64,000 bases of DNA from Thalassotalea euphylliae (GTDB lineage: Bacteria > Pseudomonadota > Gammaproteobacteria > Enterobacterales > Alteromonadaceae): the NCBI RefSeq assembly GCF_003390335.1, contig NZ_QUOU01000001.1, positions 1,178,001 through 1,242,000 on the forward strand. The letters run 5' to 3'. The translations under genes were made by a program, and so were the position numbers. Positions 17,989 to 25,994 of this stretch are shown here, one piece after another. Under the pieces are notes generated by a model. That model was not told the origin of the DNA. It was given only the letters and a program-made list of their open reading frames with translations, and made no database searches. Numbering within the stretch: the stretch's first letter is position 1; every line of letters starts with the position of its first letter.

Positions 17989-18903
17989 TTAATTACCTAG
18001 TTGCCAAAGGCTGGGATTGATCAAAGCTTGAATGTCTGAGGCAAGTTCACTTAGCGGCTGTGGGTTAATATTGATTGTTCTCGCTATTTGGTTGGCACGG
18101 ACTATTTCGTGTAGCTGCGCTGAGCTACAACAACCAACAACAACCTGTTCAATGATATTATCGTCAATATTTTGATTAGCTTTAATATTCGTATCTAATA
18201 CATGAAACAGAGCTAGACACATTACCAATGGTAGACAATGGAACTGTTTTACTAATCGGTCAAAACGAGCGAGCTGATCTTGGTAAGGCTGAAAATAGCT
18301 TGGCCGCTGATTTGCGGGCATTAGTAGTAAGCCTTGTAAAAAAGCTGAACGACAATGTAATTTTACAGTGTGTTTTTGGTAATCAGTCAGCAAAGAGCTT
18401 GAAACAAAGCGTTGATCTAAAACATTAACAGGCACTTGTAGTAGATCTAGTTGATATTGATTTTTTAACAGTTGCCACTGCTCGGGTTGATAAAGTGACA
18501 CACCAATACGGCTAACCACCTCTTGCTGCTTTAGCGCCGCTAACTCTTGGTAAAAAACACTTCGCTTGGTATGGCTAATTAAATCATCGGCATGGTGAAA
18601 CAATACAGCGTCTAATTGATCGCGCTTAAGCAAACGTAAGCTTTGCTCAATGTGAGGCATAATACTTGTCGTGTTATGCGCTAGTTTAGGTATTTTTGTC
18701 ACTAATTCAAAGCGCTGGCTAATATTAAGCTGACCTAATACCTGTTCACTATTGCCATAAACACTGGCACTGTCTAGCAGTGTGATACCTGCATCGTGCG
18801 CCTGTTGTAGTATTGCTTCAACTTCGGTTGAGTTGACTTGGCCGCTTTGATTGCTAATGCCATAGTCAAGCCCAAACTGTACTGTGCCTAATGCTAATTT
18901 CAT
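17989..18903 (-). CDS. Aldo/keto reductase family protein
   Basis: A 304 aa TIM-barrel oxidoreductase starting KLALGTVQFGLDYGIS, the typical first strand. The AKR signature GITLLDSASVYGNSEQVLG contains the catalytic Asp and Tyr; QLDAVLFHHADD and VSRIGVSLYQP correspond to later barrel strands. It probably uses NADPH. Members of this subgroup are common beside spsF/neuB genes in surface-sugar clusters. It is encoded with no gap to the SpsF-like gene, so coupled expression is expected. The sugar substrate cannot be read from the sequence. Confidence 0.8.
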   Translation of the reverse strand: MKLALGTVQFGLDYGISNQSGQVNSTEVEAILQQAHDAGITLLDSASVYGNSEQVLGQLNISQRFELVTKIPKLAHNTTSIMPHIEQSLRLLKRDQLDAVLFHHADDLISHTKRSVFYQELAALKQQEVVSRIGVSLYQPEQWQLLKNQYQLDLLQVPVNVLDQRFVSSSLLTDYQKHTVKLHCRSAFLQGLLLMPANQRPSYFQPYQDQLARFDRLVKQFHCLPLVMCLALFHVLDTNIKANQNIDDNIIEQVVVGCCSSAQLHEIVRANQIARTININPQPLSELASDIQALINPSLWQLGN

Positions 18904-18956
18904 CTGTTAGATTAATTGCTCTGAGTTTATTTTTATTTGTGCTGTCGTTAATCGTA

Positions 18957-19235
18957 TTAACTGATATGTTGGCGCAATATTACAGGAATATCGTGTTGTA
19001 AAATGTCGGCAAGAAATAACTTATCCCCTTTTACATGAGCATCGATCATAATATTTAATAAATCATGAAATGCCTGATTGTCTGTTAACCCGTGCGTCGA
19101 CAATAATGCCGTGAATAGATCGATAAATTCGGCGTAAAGTGCACCAGCATGAGCGTCATGGCCAAGTCTAAAGGCATTGGCGACTTGTGTTGCTTCTTTC
19201 GCTACTTGCGATATTTGATCTATTTCGGTTGCCAT
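18957..19235 (-). CDS. Small hypothetical protein in the glycosylation operon
   Basis: A 92 aa protein with no recognised family. It appears all-helical and acidic/His-containing, with a run of Ala-rich helices (QVAKEATQVANAFRLGHDAH) and an acidic C-terminal half. There is no signal peptide or membrane segment. Its start overlaps the end of the Maf2 gene by 16 bases, so translation is coupled. This coupling suggests it may act with the glycosyltransferase, for example as a partner or chaperone; that is inference only. Confidence 0.65.
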   Translation of the reverse strand: MATEIDQISQVAKEATQVANAFRLGHDAHAGALYAEFIDLFTALLSTHGLTDNQAFHDLLNIMIDAHVKGDKLFLADILQHDIPVILRQHIS

Positions 19236-20491
19236 AATATTGTGCCTGCAATTTGAGCGCCTTCAAGACTGCCGTTTAAAAAATTAATATGGTTATGTGC
19301 TGCAATATAGCGCTCTAAATCCCTTAAATAACCTTTTAGATTAGGCATACTCGAAACTTTTTCTCCGTGACCGTTAAACACCCAATCAACGGTGAACTGA
19401 ACTGCATATTCAAGGGGGTTTTTGCTATGAGCAGATTTTTCAGGGTTAGCGTGGCTTTTGTTTTTGGTAAAAGCGAAGTCTGCGCCAAGTAAAACAATAG
19501 ATTTGGCACCCAAATAAGCAGCAAGATCAACAGCTGGGTGAATAACACTGCCAGCAGAATAAAGGGCTGGACTGTCTATTTGCGCTTTATATGCCTGATA
19601 CATAGGCGTATTACTGTAGCTAAAAAAGCGCTTTCCACGCCATTTTTCAATAACTTTTGTTGCGACGTTGGGAAAATACACAAGGCTAGTTGTAGACAAT
19701 TTTTCATAGGTTAAGTCATCAAATAACCTATCTGATATAACATCAATAGAAATAACAATATCTGGCGTTATATTATGAGCAAGTAGTGTTTTTACACTGG
19801 CATCAAGTGCAATGATAAAAGGCTTGTTTTGTGATAACCAAGCTAAGTGGTCTTCAAGTGTTGGACCGGCCGCAGCGATATAAACCGTATCTGTTTTTAG
19901 CTTCGTCATTGCGCTAATGGGGGAGTCTTTGGAGATAAGTGCCAGATTTGTTTCTATAGTCTTAGTTACTTTCTCGGTGTTGTGGTTTGAGTTGATGAAG
20001 TCATGGTTAAGTTCCAATTGAATACGGTCTCTAAGTAATACGCATTCATCACTGGCAAGGGTAAGTTCCGCGGGGTTAGCACAAAAAGGGGCATATACCT
20101 CGTCAATTTCGTCGAAGTGGTAAAGCGTTATTTCTTTGGCTTTGAGCCAGTCTGTATGATCGAGTGCATTCATTACGTGGGTAAAAACACCAATGTTCAA
20201 TATGACGATGTGTATCTGCTGCAGAGATTTATTTTGTAGGGCCAGTCTGGCGGTATCACCTAAGCCAATACCGTATATAAATGCACGCTTCGCATCGGCG
20301 GGAATGCGACTGAGTTGCAGTCTGGCTTCTGCGGTATGATTATAATTGGTAGTTAACTGAATATTATTGATGATGAGTGTGTTTTGCTCTGACTCTACGG
20401 TTAACTTAGCTAGATTTTCATTTTTTACGGCACGATAAAGTTTTGGCCACCTTGCCTTAACAATGTCCAGATTAGTTTGTAAAAAGCTCAT
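19220..20491 (-). CDS. Second Maf/DUF115 family protein (Maf2)
   Basis: A 423 aa protein of the Maf/DUF115 fold, shorter than the 725 aa Maf at 8389-10566. Core motifs are TVYIAAAGPTLEDHLAWL (about residue 205), FIIALDASVKTLLAHNITPD, VISIDVISDRLFDDL, and SIVLLGADFAFTKNKSHAN near residue 340. It lacks the long N- and C-terminal extensions of the first Maf. It is the first gene of the minus-strand operon running to 10624. With two Maf proteins the cell could transfer two sugars or modify two flagellins or sites. AGGTGA precedes the ATG closely. Confidence 0.83.
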   Translation of the reverse strand: MSFLQTNLDIVKARWPKLYRAVKNENLAKLTVESEQNTLIINNIQLTTNYNHTAEARLQLSRIPADAKRAFIYGIGLGDTARLALQNKSLQQIHIVILNIGVFTHVMNALDHTDWLKAKEITLYHFDEIDEVYAPFCANPAELTLASDECVLLRDRIQLELNHDFINSNHNTEKVTKTIETNLALISKDSPISAMTKLKTDTVYIAAAGPTLEDHLAWLSQNKPFIIALDASVKTLLAHNITPDIVISIDVISDRLFDDLTYEKLSTTSLVYFPNVATKVIEKWRGKRFFSYSNTPMYQAYKAQIDSPALYSAGSVIHPAVDLAAYLGAKSIVLLGADFAFTKNKSHANPEKSAHSKNPLEYAVQFTVDWVFNGHGEKVSSMPNLKGYLRDLERYIAAHNHINFLNGSLEGAQIAGTILWQPK

Positions 20492-21091
20492 TTATCACCT
20501 GTATACCGACTACACTTCAAGGTGTTTGATTTTGCGCCTGAATATTGTCACAGAGCTTACTTGCTCAGACATCCCCAATATCGGCCAATGTTCTGTTAAA
20601 AATGCCCTTTATAATATCTTTAATCGCTTTGGTCGTCGCGAAATATTTGTTATTTAGAGAGATTGATTGACCAACTAAAGCTAACCTGTACGCTGATTGA
20701 TTGCTTTTCAGACAAATAAAAAACACGATAAAGCAAAAGATAAGTTTCCTCGTGAAATAGCTTGCCAAAAACCGTGCATACAGGCATGTTAAGCGCTAGT
20801 CAGACAAGTGAAAAAAACACAAGCTAACGTTGGGATTTGGGCATTGTGACAGCTTATTACCTGTCATCGATGTTGGATACAGATTAGGTGACAAACTGCG
20901 CTTTAAAAAATGTAGATTGACACATTACTCTGAATATTTTTCAGTGATGGTAGCGTGTTGAACGACCCATAGAAACTGCAGCAACTTTTATTGGCTCATT
21001 CCACCTTAGTGAGGCTCATTTTCAAGCACCAATTAAATCAAAGCTTAACGCTTTATCAACACGAATAATCAAATCGAAACTAAGTATTACT
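20492..21091. other. Long intergenic region between divergent glycosylation genes
   Basis: About 600 bases between the minus-strand Maf2 operon and the plus-strand methyltransferase. No supported gene lies here: the short frames present have no convincing start signals or family features. Promoters for both directions are expected. Two poor sigma-54-like GG-N10-GC arrangements occur (20563-20576 for the minus strand, 20840-20853 for the plus strand), but neither matches well outside the GG and GC pairs. No terminator-like hairpin was seen. Confidence 0.5.
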
Positions 21092-22276
21092 ATGACTACG
21101 CATAAGAGAGCATTCTTGGATTTTTATGGGAAATTTAACATTTCCCCTGTTACCCAAGATATTTCTGATTTAAAAAAGCACTTTGAAAGACGTCAGGGGT
21201 TATACCTCCAATGTGGTATCGTTCCTTCGTTAATCGAAGGCAAAGATGTCATGGAAGTAGGCCCTGGAACAGGACAAAATGTTGTTTACACCAATGCACT
21301 TAGGCCGAAAACTTATGATCTGATTGATGGTAATAAAGCGAGTTGTGAACAAACTAAAGTAAACTTAGAGCATTACTTTAAAGGACAAGAAAATTATAAA
21401 GTTATCGCTGCTGACTTTAACGAGTATCAATCAGATAAAAAATATGATGTGGTTATCTGTGAAGGGACTATTCCATTTCAAAACAACCCAAGCGAGTTTT
21501 TGCTGAAATTATCTGGTTTTGTCAAGCCGGGTGGTTTTATGATGATCACCTGTATAGATCATGTTAGCTTTTTGAGTGACATGCTGCACAGATTACTCGC
21601 ACATATTATTCTGGAAGAGCAAAACTTATCTATGTTCAGCTCTGATATCGAAGATATATTGCAAGCACTCACGCCTTTTTTCACCGAGCAGTTAAGCCAT
21701 TTAAAGGGCATGTCTCGTAATATTCGAGATTTGATTTTAGACAACATCGTCCACCCCTTTGTTGGCAAACCTTTGTCAATTGCTCAGGCGGTCCAAACCT
21801 TAGACGAAAACTTTAATGTTTATAATGCTTCCCCTGGCTTTATCACTGACTGGCGTTGGTACAAAGATATTTACGGGAACAACATTTCTGCTAACCAAAC
21901 GGTGATTAACTTATTTGGCAGTAATATTCACAATTTTATTGATTACCGCTCAACCGCGCCTGCTTTGGCCTCTGAAATAGGGGATCAGATCGTGGATTTA
22001 TCAAGTAAGTTAGTAGAAGCTATTTTGGCAATTGGTGAAAATACTGATTTCAATATCTTGATACAAGATCTGCAAACTTGGCTTGAACAACTTTTAGCAA
22101 TTAGTGAACAAAATAATTTATCTATTTCTGAGGCACTCAGGGACTTTTGCCAAACCTTAGCCTTTTGGCAAAAGACAGGGAAATTAGCCACTGAATTGAC
22201 TGAATTCTCGCCTTGGTTTGGTCGAGGTCAACAGTATCTTAGCTTTATTCGCGATAGTGAGCTGACATTTATATAG
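21092..22276 (+). CDS. SAM-dependent methyltransferase, lone plus-strand gene in the island
   Basis: A 394 aa protein whose N-terminal half is a class I methyltransferase: DVMEVGPGTGQNVVYTNAL (motif I), YDLIDGNKASCEQTK (motif II acidic loop), YDVVICEGTIPFQNNP and LSGFVKPGGFMMITCIDHV. The C-terminal 200 residues are helical and not recognised. It is transcribed alone, opposite to both neighbouring operons. It probably methylates a glycan component, by association with the island. It is unlike the FliB flagellin lysine methylases as far as can be judged by eye. Confidence 0.72.
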   Translation: MTTHKRAFLDFYGKFNISPVTQDISDLKKHFERRQGLYLQCGIVPSLIEGKDVMEVGPGTGQNVVYTNALRPKTYDLIDGNKASCEQTKVNLEHYFKGQENYKVIAADFNEYQSDKKYDVVICEGTIPFQNNPSEFLLKLSGFVKPGGFMMITCIDHVSFLSDMLHRLLAHIILEEQNLSMFSSDIEDILQALTPFFTEQLSHLKGMSRNIRDLILDNIVHPFVGKPLSIAQAVQTLDENFNVYNASPGFITDWRWYKDIYGNNISANQTVINLFGSNIHNFIDYRSTAPALASEIGDQIVDLSSKLVEAILAIGENTDFNILIQDLQTWLEQLLAISEQNNLSISEALRDFCQTLAFWQKTGKLATELTEFSPWFGRGQQYLSFIRDSELTFI

Positions 22277-22302
22277 GCTTGAGAACTGAGATAATTTTTC
22301 CT

Positions 22303-22334
22303 TTTCCTTGTTGCTAGTGCTTGCAACAAGGAAA
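22303..22334. repeat. Perfect 12 bp inverted repeat between convergent genes
   Basis: TTTCCTTGTTGC and GCAACAAGGAAA flank an 8-base loop. It lies between the ends of the convergent genes at 22276 and 22425, where a bidirectional terminator is expected. Neither strand has a U-run right after the stem, so it is not a textbook intrinsic terminator. Confidence 0.55.
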
Positions 22335-22424
22335 TAGGTCTGAATTATCTAAGCTTTACTTGCTCAGGTGCTTGTTGTTAGTTTTTATTTGAGCAATTGA
22401 ACGGTCTGGTTTTTATCCTGTTAA

Positions 22425-23687
22425 TTAGTCGAATAATTCGCTCATTGCTTTCATATTAAAATTAGCCCTGTACTTAATTAAGTTCTCTATAAATTTAGGG
22501 TATTCATCAGCGCGCTTGCGAATTGTTTCATTTAAATGGGGTAACTCATTTTCTGATATAACTATCCCTAAATTATGTTCGATGACTAGCTGACTGACAG
22601 ACTTAAAGTTATCGACCACAATGATGGGCAAACCTGCTTCTATATAGGTAAATAGCTTGGACGGTAAGATCCTTTCATAGTGAGTTGGGTTAATCACTAA
22701 CTCTTCAGTAGCAGAATGTAAAACGGTGCCAAAATCAAAGTTTGCTACTTGTTCTTTTAAGTGCCATGGCATAAAGCCATCTTTAAACGTAAAGTTTGAA
22801 AACTCATTCATTAAGTCATAAAAGTACCGATATTTTTCTTTCAGCATTTTATTGTCTAATGCTTTTGTGTGCTGAGGGTTATTGAAGATAGTCAATGACA
22901 AGCCTTGCTTTAGTATCGTTTTTACTGGCTTTTGTAATTTTGCATCAGAAAATACGATGTCTGGGCGGTCGTCAAAAGGGATCATAGCTGTATAAAGTAA
23001 ACGCGGCTTCTCACTTAGTTTTCGTGTCTGTTTGGAAGAAAATTGTGAGAGAGGGTAGGTTGGAAACGTTACTATATTCTTGCCAAGCTTATTGTTTTTA
23101 ATAGGTAACTTTTCTAGCGCTTCTGAGGTATAAGGCATTGTTACCAGTTGGGCATTTTCCAACATCATTAATTCAAAGGCTAAGTCAGCTTTAGCCTCTA
23201 AATGTGGTAGGTTGATGAGGTCAAAATATTTAATATCTTTAAGCAGAAGGTTTGACAAGTCATTGACATTACAATAGATAGGTTGCTTTGTTAGGCTACT
23301 AATATAAGCGTGCAGAAAATTCCAGCCAACCCAGGTTTGAACGAAAAACTGGCAATTTTGAGCCGGTGAAATCGCCTTTAAATCGGCAAACTTGTCGTAA
23401 AGAATGATGCTAGTAAAAAAGCTATTTTGCTCTTCAGGCACACCCCACCGAGTCAAAAGGATGGTTTCTCTGCCTTTTTCCATGAGTGCTTTGCTAACTC
23501 TTAAAAAGTGGTAATTGGGGCGATCAGAGATAAAGATTACTTTTTGTGAAAGGGCCTGTTCAACATTTATATCTAAGATTTTTGGGCTATGCAAAGCGCC
23601 AATATTTTCTCGGTATGTTGCTAAGTAATTATAAGGAGGCTTTTTATTCTCTATATACTCAGCAATGTGCTGTTCAATATTATTCAT
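22425..23687 (-). CDS. Putative GT-B-fold glycosyltransferase
   Basis: A 420 aa cytoplasmic protein that reads as a GT-B-type transferase. The N-terminal part has VIFISDRPNYHFLRVSKALMEKG, typical of the first Rossmann strand and helix of family 4-like enzymes. The C-terminal part has the late motif ILPSKLFTYIEAGLPIIVVD (about residues 340-360), which is the sugar-nucleotide-binding E-x-G-type helix. It is the last gene of the minus-strand operon, after another putative transferase. Donor and acceptor are unknown; the operon suggests a heptose-like donor. Confidence 0.65.
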   Translation of the reverse strand: MNNIEQHIAEYIENKKPPYNYLATYRENIGALHSPKILDINVEQALSQKVIFISDRPNYHFLRVSKALMEKGRETILLTRWGVPEEQNSFFTSIILYDKFADLKAISPAQNCQFFVQTWVGWNFLHAYISSLTKQPIYCNVNDLSNLLLKDIKYFDLINLPHLEAKADLAFELMMLENAQLVTMPYTSEALEKLPIKNNKLGKNIVTFPTYPLSQFSSKQTRKLSEKPRLLYTAMIPFDDRPDIVFSDAKLQKPVKTILKQGLSLTIFNNPQHTKALDNKMLKEKYRYFYDLMNEFSNFTFKDGFMPWHLKEQVANFDFGTVLHSATEELVINPTHYERILPSKLFTYIEAGLPIIVVDNFKSVSQLVIEHNLGIVISENELPHLNETIRKRADEYPKFIENLIKYRANFNMKAMSELFD

Positions 23688-23704
23688 CTTTTTACTGCCT
23701 ATAG

Positions 23705-25279
23705 CTATCTGCTAATCCTTGACCTTGCACACATTGCTTGGTTCTGTCCGGTATTCTCTTTTGAAATCTGCAAGGTACTGCGAATTTTTTGCTCAATTTT
23801 TTTTAAGAAGGCGCTAGCATGTGTATCGGCTTTGATATTTGTTAAGTCTTTATCGCTATAACAAGTCTTTTTCAGCTGCTGCTTGAGCTGTCTTGGTGAA
23901 TTAAAATAACAAATAGCTTCCTGATAATAAGGCGGTTTAATCCTAGCTGAAGAACGGTTATCAAACGCGAGGGGAATACAGCCACTACTTATGGCTTCGA
24001 TCACTCTTAGTTGCAGAATATAGCCGCCAGCAGGTACAAGCGAGAACTGAGCCTCATTATATTTTTTACTTATCTCTTCACCGTATTTAACACTCCCTTT
24101 ATGGTAGGGGCTAAGAAGCTGATTATCGCGCCAGCCATCACCATAAATTTCGAGTTCGTATCCGTCTATATGCTTAACGATTTCCTCTAACAGGAGGTCT
24201 CGGTTGAAATAGTCTAGTAGTTCGTTAACATGAAAATCAGGAACCGCCAAAAAATCCGCTTCATTAAGTTCAATTGAGGATAACAGCTGATTTAATTTAG
24301 ATTCTGTAACGTTCCAGTCTTGTTTAAATAGCTCAAGCAGCTCGTTGGTCAATATTTTTAAGTTATTTGTTCTCGAATACTTTTCCAAGCGGCTTTTATA
24401 AGAACTGCCAACAAAAACAATTTTCTTGTTAGAACGAGCTACATCGGAGCGCTCTTTGAAAACGTCTGAGTTTAAGAAAAAGTCTTGTCGGTTTGCCTTT
24501 ACCCCTTTAGCAATAAGGCAGTCGTTAATCTCTTGGGTAAGGTAATACACATTGTCACGCTCCCTTAACCTTATCTTCGAATCATCGACTAGCACTAGGG
24601 TATGATCTTGAAACCAAATAACGTTAAACGTAGCTTCATTAAGAAAATGGTTTCTGACGCGATTAATGTTGAATGTAATATGAGGATTAAACTGGGCGAT
24701 GGTTTTGACTCGCCGGTAATCGTCCATTAGTTCAACATCAGAGTTTTCGTCGTACAGTACCTCATAGCCCATTGCCTTTGCGGCATCTCTGATAATTCGA
24801 TAGTTGTTAAGGACGACTTTTCCGCCATAATCGGCCCCAATATATATTCTTAACTTCTCATTAAAATCTAGCGGGTTACTGCGAACTTTAATGAGCAATT
24901 GTTGATAATGTATTTCTTTAAGCTGCTCATACTCATTTAGTTTATCAATAATGCACTGACTAAATTGGCAAATGTCGCCACTAGTGGCTCTGGTTTTTGG
25001 CTTTAGATTTTGTACATATGGTTTGGGTAGCAGTACAACACTGCCATTTTTCTTGACTATCTTGGTTGGCGGGCGAGTCCCTAATTCAAGTAAGTGTGCG
25101 GCAAAATCAGAGGGTAGATGAATAAGGTTTTCATCGGCTGTAATTATTTTACTACCAGTATAATAGCAAATTTGCAGGTGCTGATATGGCCCGATTAAGC
25201 TTTGCTGTTTTGCCGCTTTTTGCGCGTCTTGAGGCGATTCAAAGAAGCTGTCTTCAGTTAAGTTATGGTCAATATTCAT
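23705..25279 (-). CDS. Putative glycosyltransferase, CgeB/exostosin-like C-terminus
   Basis: A 524 aa protein. The middle and C-terminal parts resemble CgeB/exostosin-type transferases: LRIYIGADYGGKVVLNNYR, FNVIWFQDHTLVLVDD, KKIVFVGSSYKSRLEKY, and near the end FSLVPAGGYILQLRVIEA followed by SSGCIPLAFD. The first 150 residues are of unknown type. The start at ATG 25279 was chosen because it avoids overlap with the preceding gene; a TTG at 25321 would add 14 residues. Together with the next gene it probably transfers the sugar made by this operon. Family placement is by pattern only. Confidence 0.62.
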   Translation of the reverse strand: MNIDHNLTEDSFFESPQDAQKAAKQQSLIGPYQHLQICYYTGSKIITADENLIHLPSDFAAHLLELGTRPPTKIVKKNGSVVLLPKPYVQNLKPKTRATSGDICQFSQCIIDKLNEYEQLKEIHYQQLLIKVRSNPLDFNEKLRIYIGADYGGKVVLNNYRIIRDAAKAMGYEVLYDENSDVELMDDYRRVKTIAQFNPHITFNINRVRNHFLNEATFNVIWFQDHTLVLVDDSKIRLRERDNVYYLTQEINDCLIAKGVKANRQDFFLNSDVFKERSDVARSNKKIVFVGSSYKSRLEKYSRTNNLKILTNELLELFKQDWNVTESKLNQLLSSIELNEADFLAVPDFHVNELLDYFNRDLLLEEIVKHIDGYELEIYGDGWRDNQLLSPYHKGSVKYGEEISKKYNEAQFSLVPAGGYILQLRVIEAISSGCIPLAFDNRSSARIKPPYYQEAICYFNSPRQLKQQLKKTCYSDKDLTNIKADTHASAFLKKIEQKIRSTLQISKENTGQNQAMCARSRISR

Positions 25280-25292
25280 GTGTCGTATCAAG

Positions 25293-25994
25293 CTAAATTG
25301 GCAAATTATTCGCTTTTTCAAGCATCTCTGGTGTCCCTATATCCAGATAAGGTAAGTCGCTTTGCCAACCGTTTAAGTGATCTACCATTTGGGGAATTAT
25401 GTCGATAGACAACTCTCGATAAACTGAGTTGTCTAAGTTTTGAAAATATTTGGAGTAGACATTCGGTGAAAAAATAAAGAGTGCCCCACTGGCTAATTTA
25501 CCGGGTGGATTGGGCACTTTTTCGTGAAACTCAACGATAACATTGTCTTGATTCAATTTTACTATGCCACAAGCGCTGGGTTGCTCTGTTTCAAAAAGTA
25601 ACAAGCTAGCGTCAGTTTGGTTGATTCTTTTCTGGTGGTCTTTAACAAACGCTTGTAAGTCACTCATGCAAAAATTATCGGCGTGTATGACTAAGGTTTC
25701 TTCATTCTGCCAAAACTCCTTATTAGCGACTAAGGTGCCGGCAGTGCCGAGCAATTTATCTTCTTTGATCAAGGTTACTTTGCTTTTATAGGGCGATGTA
25801 GCGATAAACGCCGCTACTTTTTCTGACAAATAATGAAGATTAATTAAGATCTCAGTTACGCCCAAGGCATCGAGTTTTTCTAGCCAATACGCCAATAACG
25901 GCTTACCTTTTATCGGCACTAGACATTTTGGCATAGTATCCGTTAACGGCTTTAAACGAGTGCCTAAACCTGCGGCCAGCAGTATTGCTTTCAT
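25293..25994 (-). CDS. Sugar-1-phosphate nucleotidyltransferase (HddC/GlmU-N-like)
   Basis: A 233 aa NTP-transferase with the signature AILLAAGLGTRLKPLTDTMP followed by PKCLVPIKGKPLL, the catalytic Asp in VIHADNFCMSDL, and the product-site segment ASGALFIFSP. Length and motifs fit enzymes that make GDP- or dTDP-sugars, including the heptose-1-phosphate guanylyltransferase HddC. Its ATG overlaps the stop of the HldE-like gene (TAATG), so translation is coupled. Beside GmhA-like and HldE-like genes a role in activating a heptose phosphate is the best guess. The base specificity cannot be read. Confidence 0.78.
   Translation of the reverse strand: MKAILLAAGLGTRLKPLTDTMPKCLVPIKGKPLLAYWLEKLDALGVTEILINLHYLSEKVAAFIATSPYKSKVTLIKEDKLLGTAGTLVANKEFWQNEETLVIHADNFCMSDLQAFVKDHQKRINQTDASLLLFETEQPSACGIVKLNQDNVIVEFHEKVPNPPGKLASGALFIFSPNVYSKYFQNLDNSVYRELSIDIIPQMVDHLNGWQSDLPYLDIGTPEMLEKANNLPI

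Noticed and set aside
20563..20576. Sigma-54-like site on the minus strand before the Maf2 operon
   Set aside because: Spacing is right, but the -24 and -12 flanks match poorly; kept only as a remark.
20565..20768. 67-codon minus-strand frame with a hydrophobic stretch in the long intergenic region
   Set aside because: No ribosome-binding site and no recognisable domain; not enough support to call a gene.
20840..20853. Sigma-54-like GG-N10-GC upstream of the methyltransferase at 21092
   Set aside because: Only the GG and GC pairs and few flanking bases match; such patterns occur by chance, and the distance to the gene is about 240 bases.
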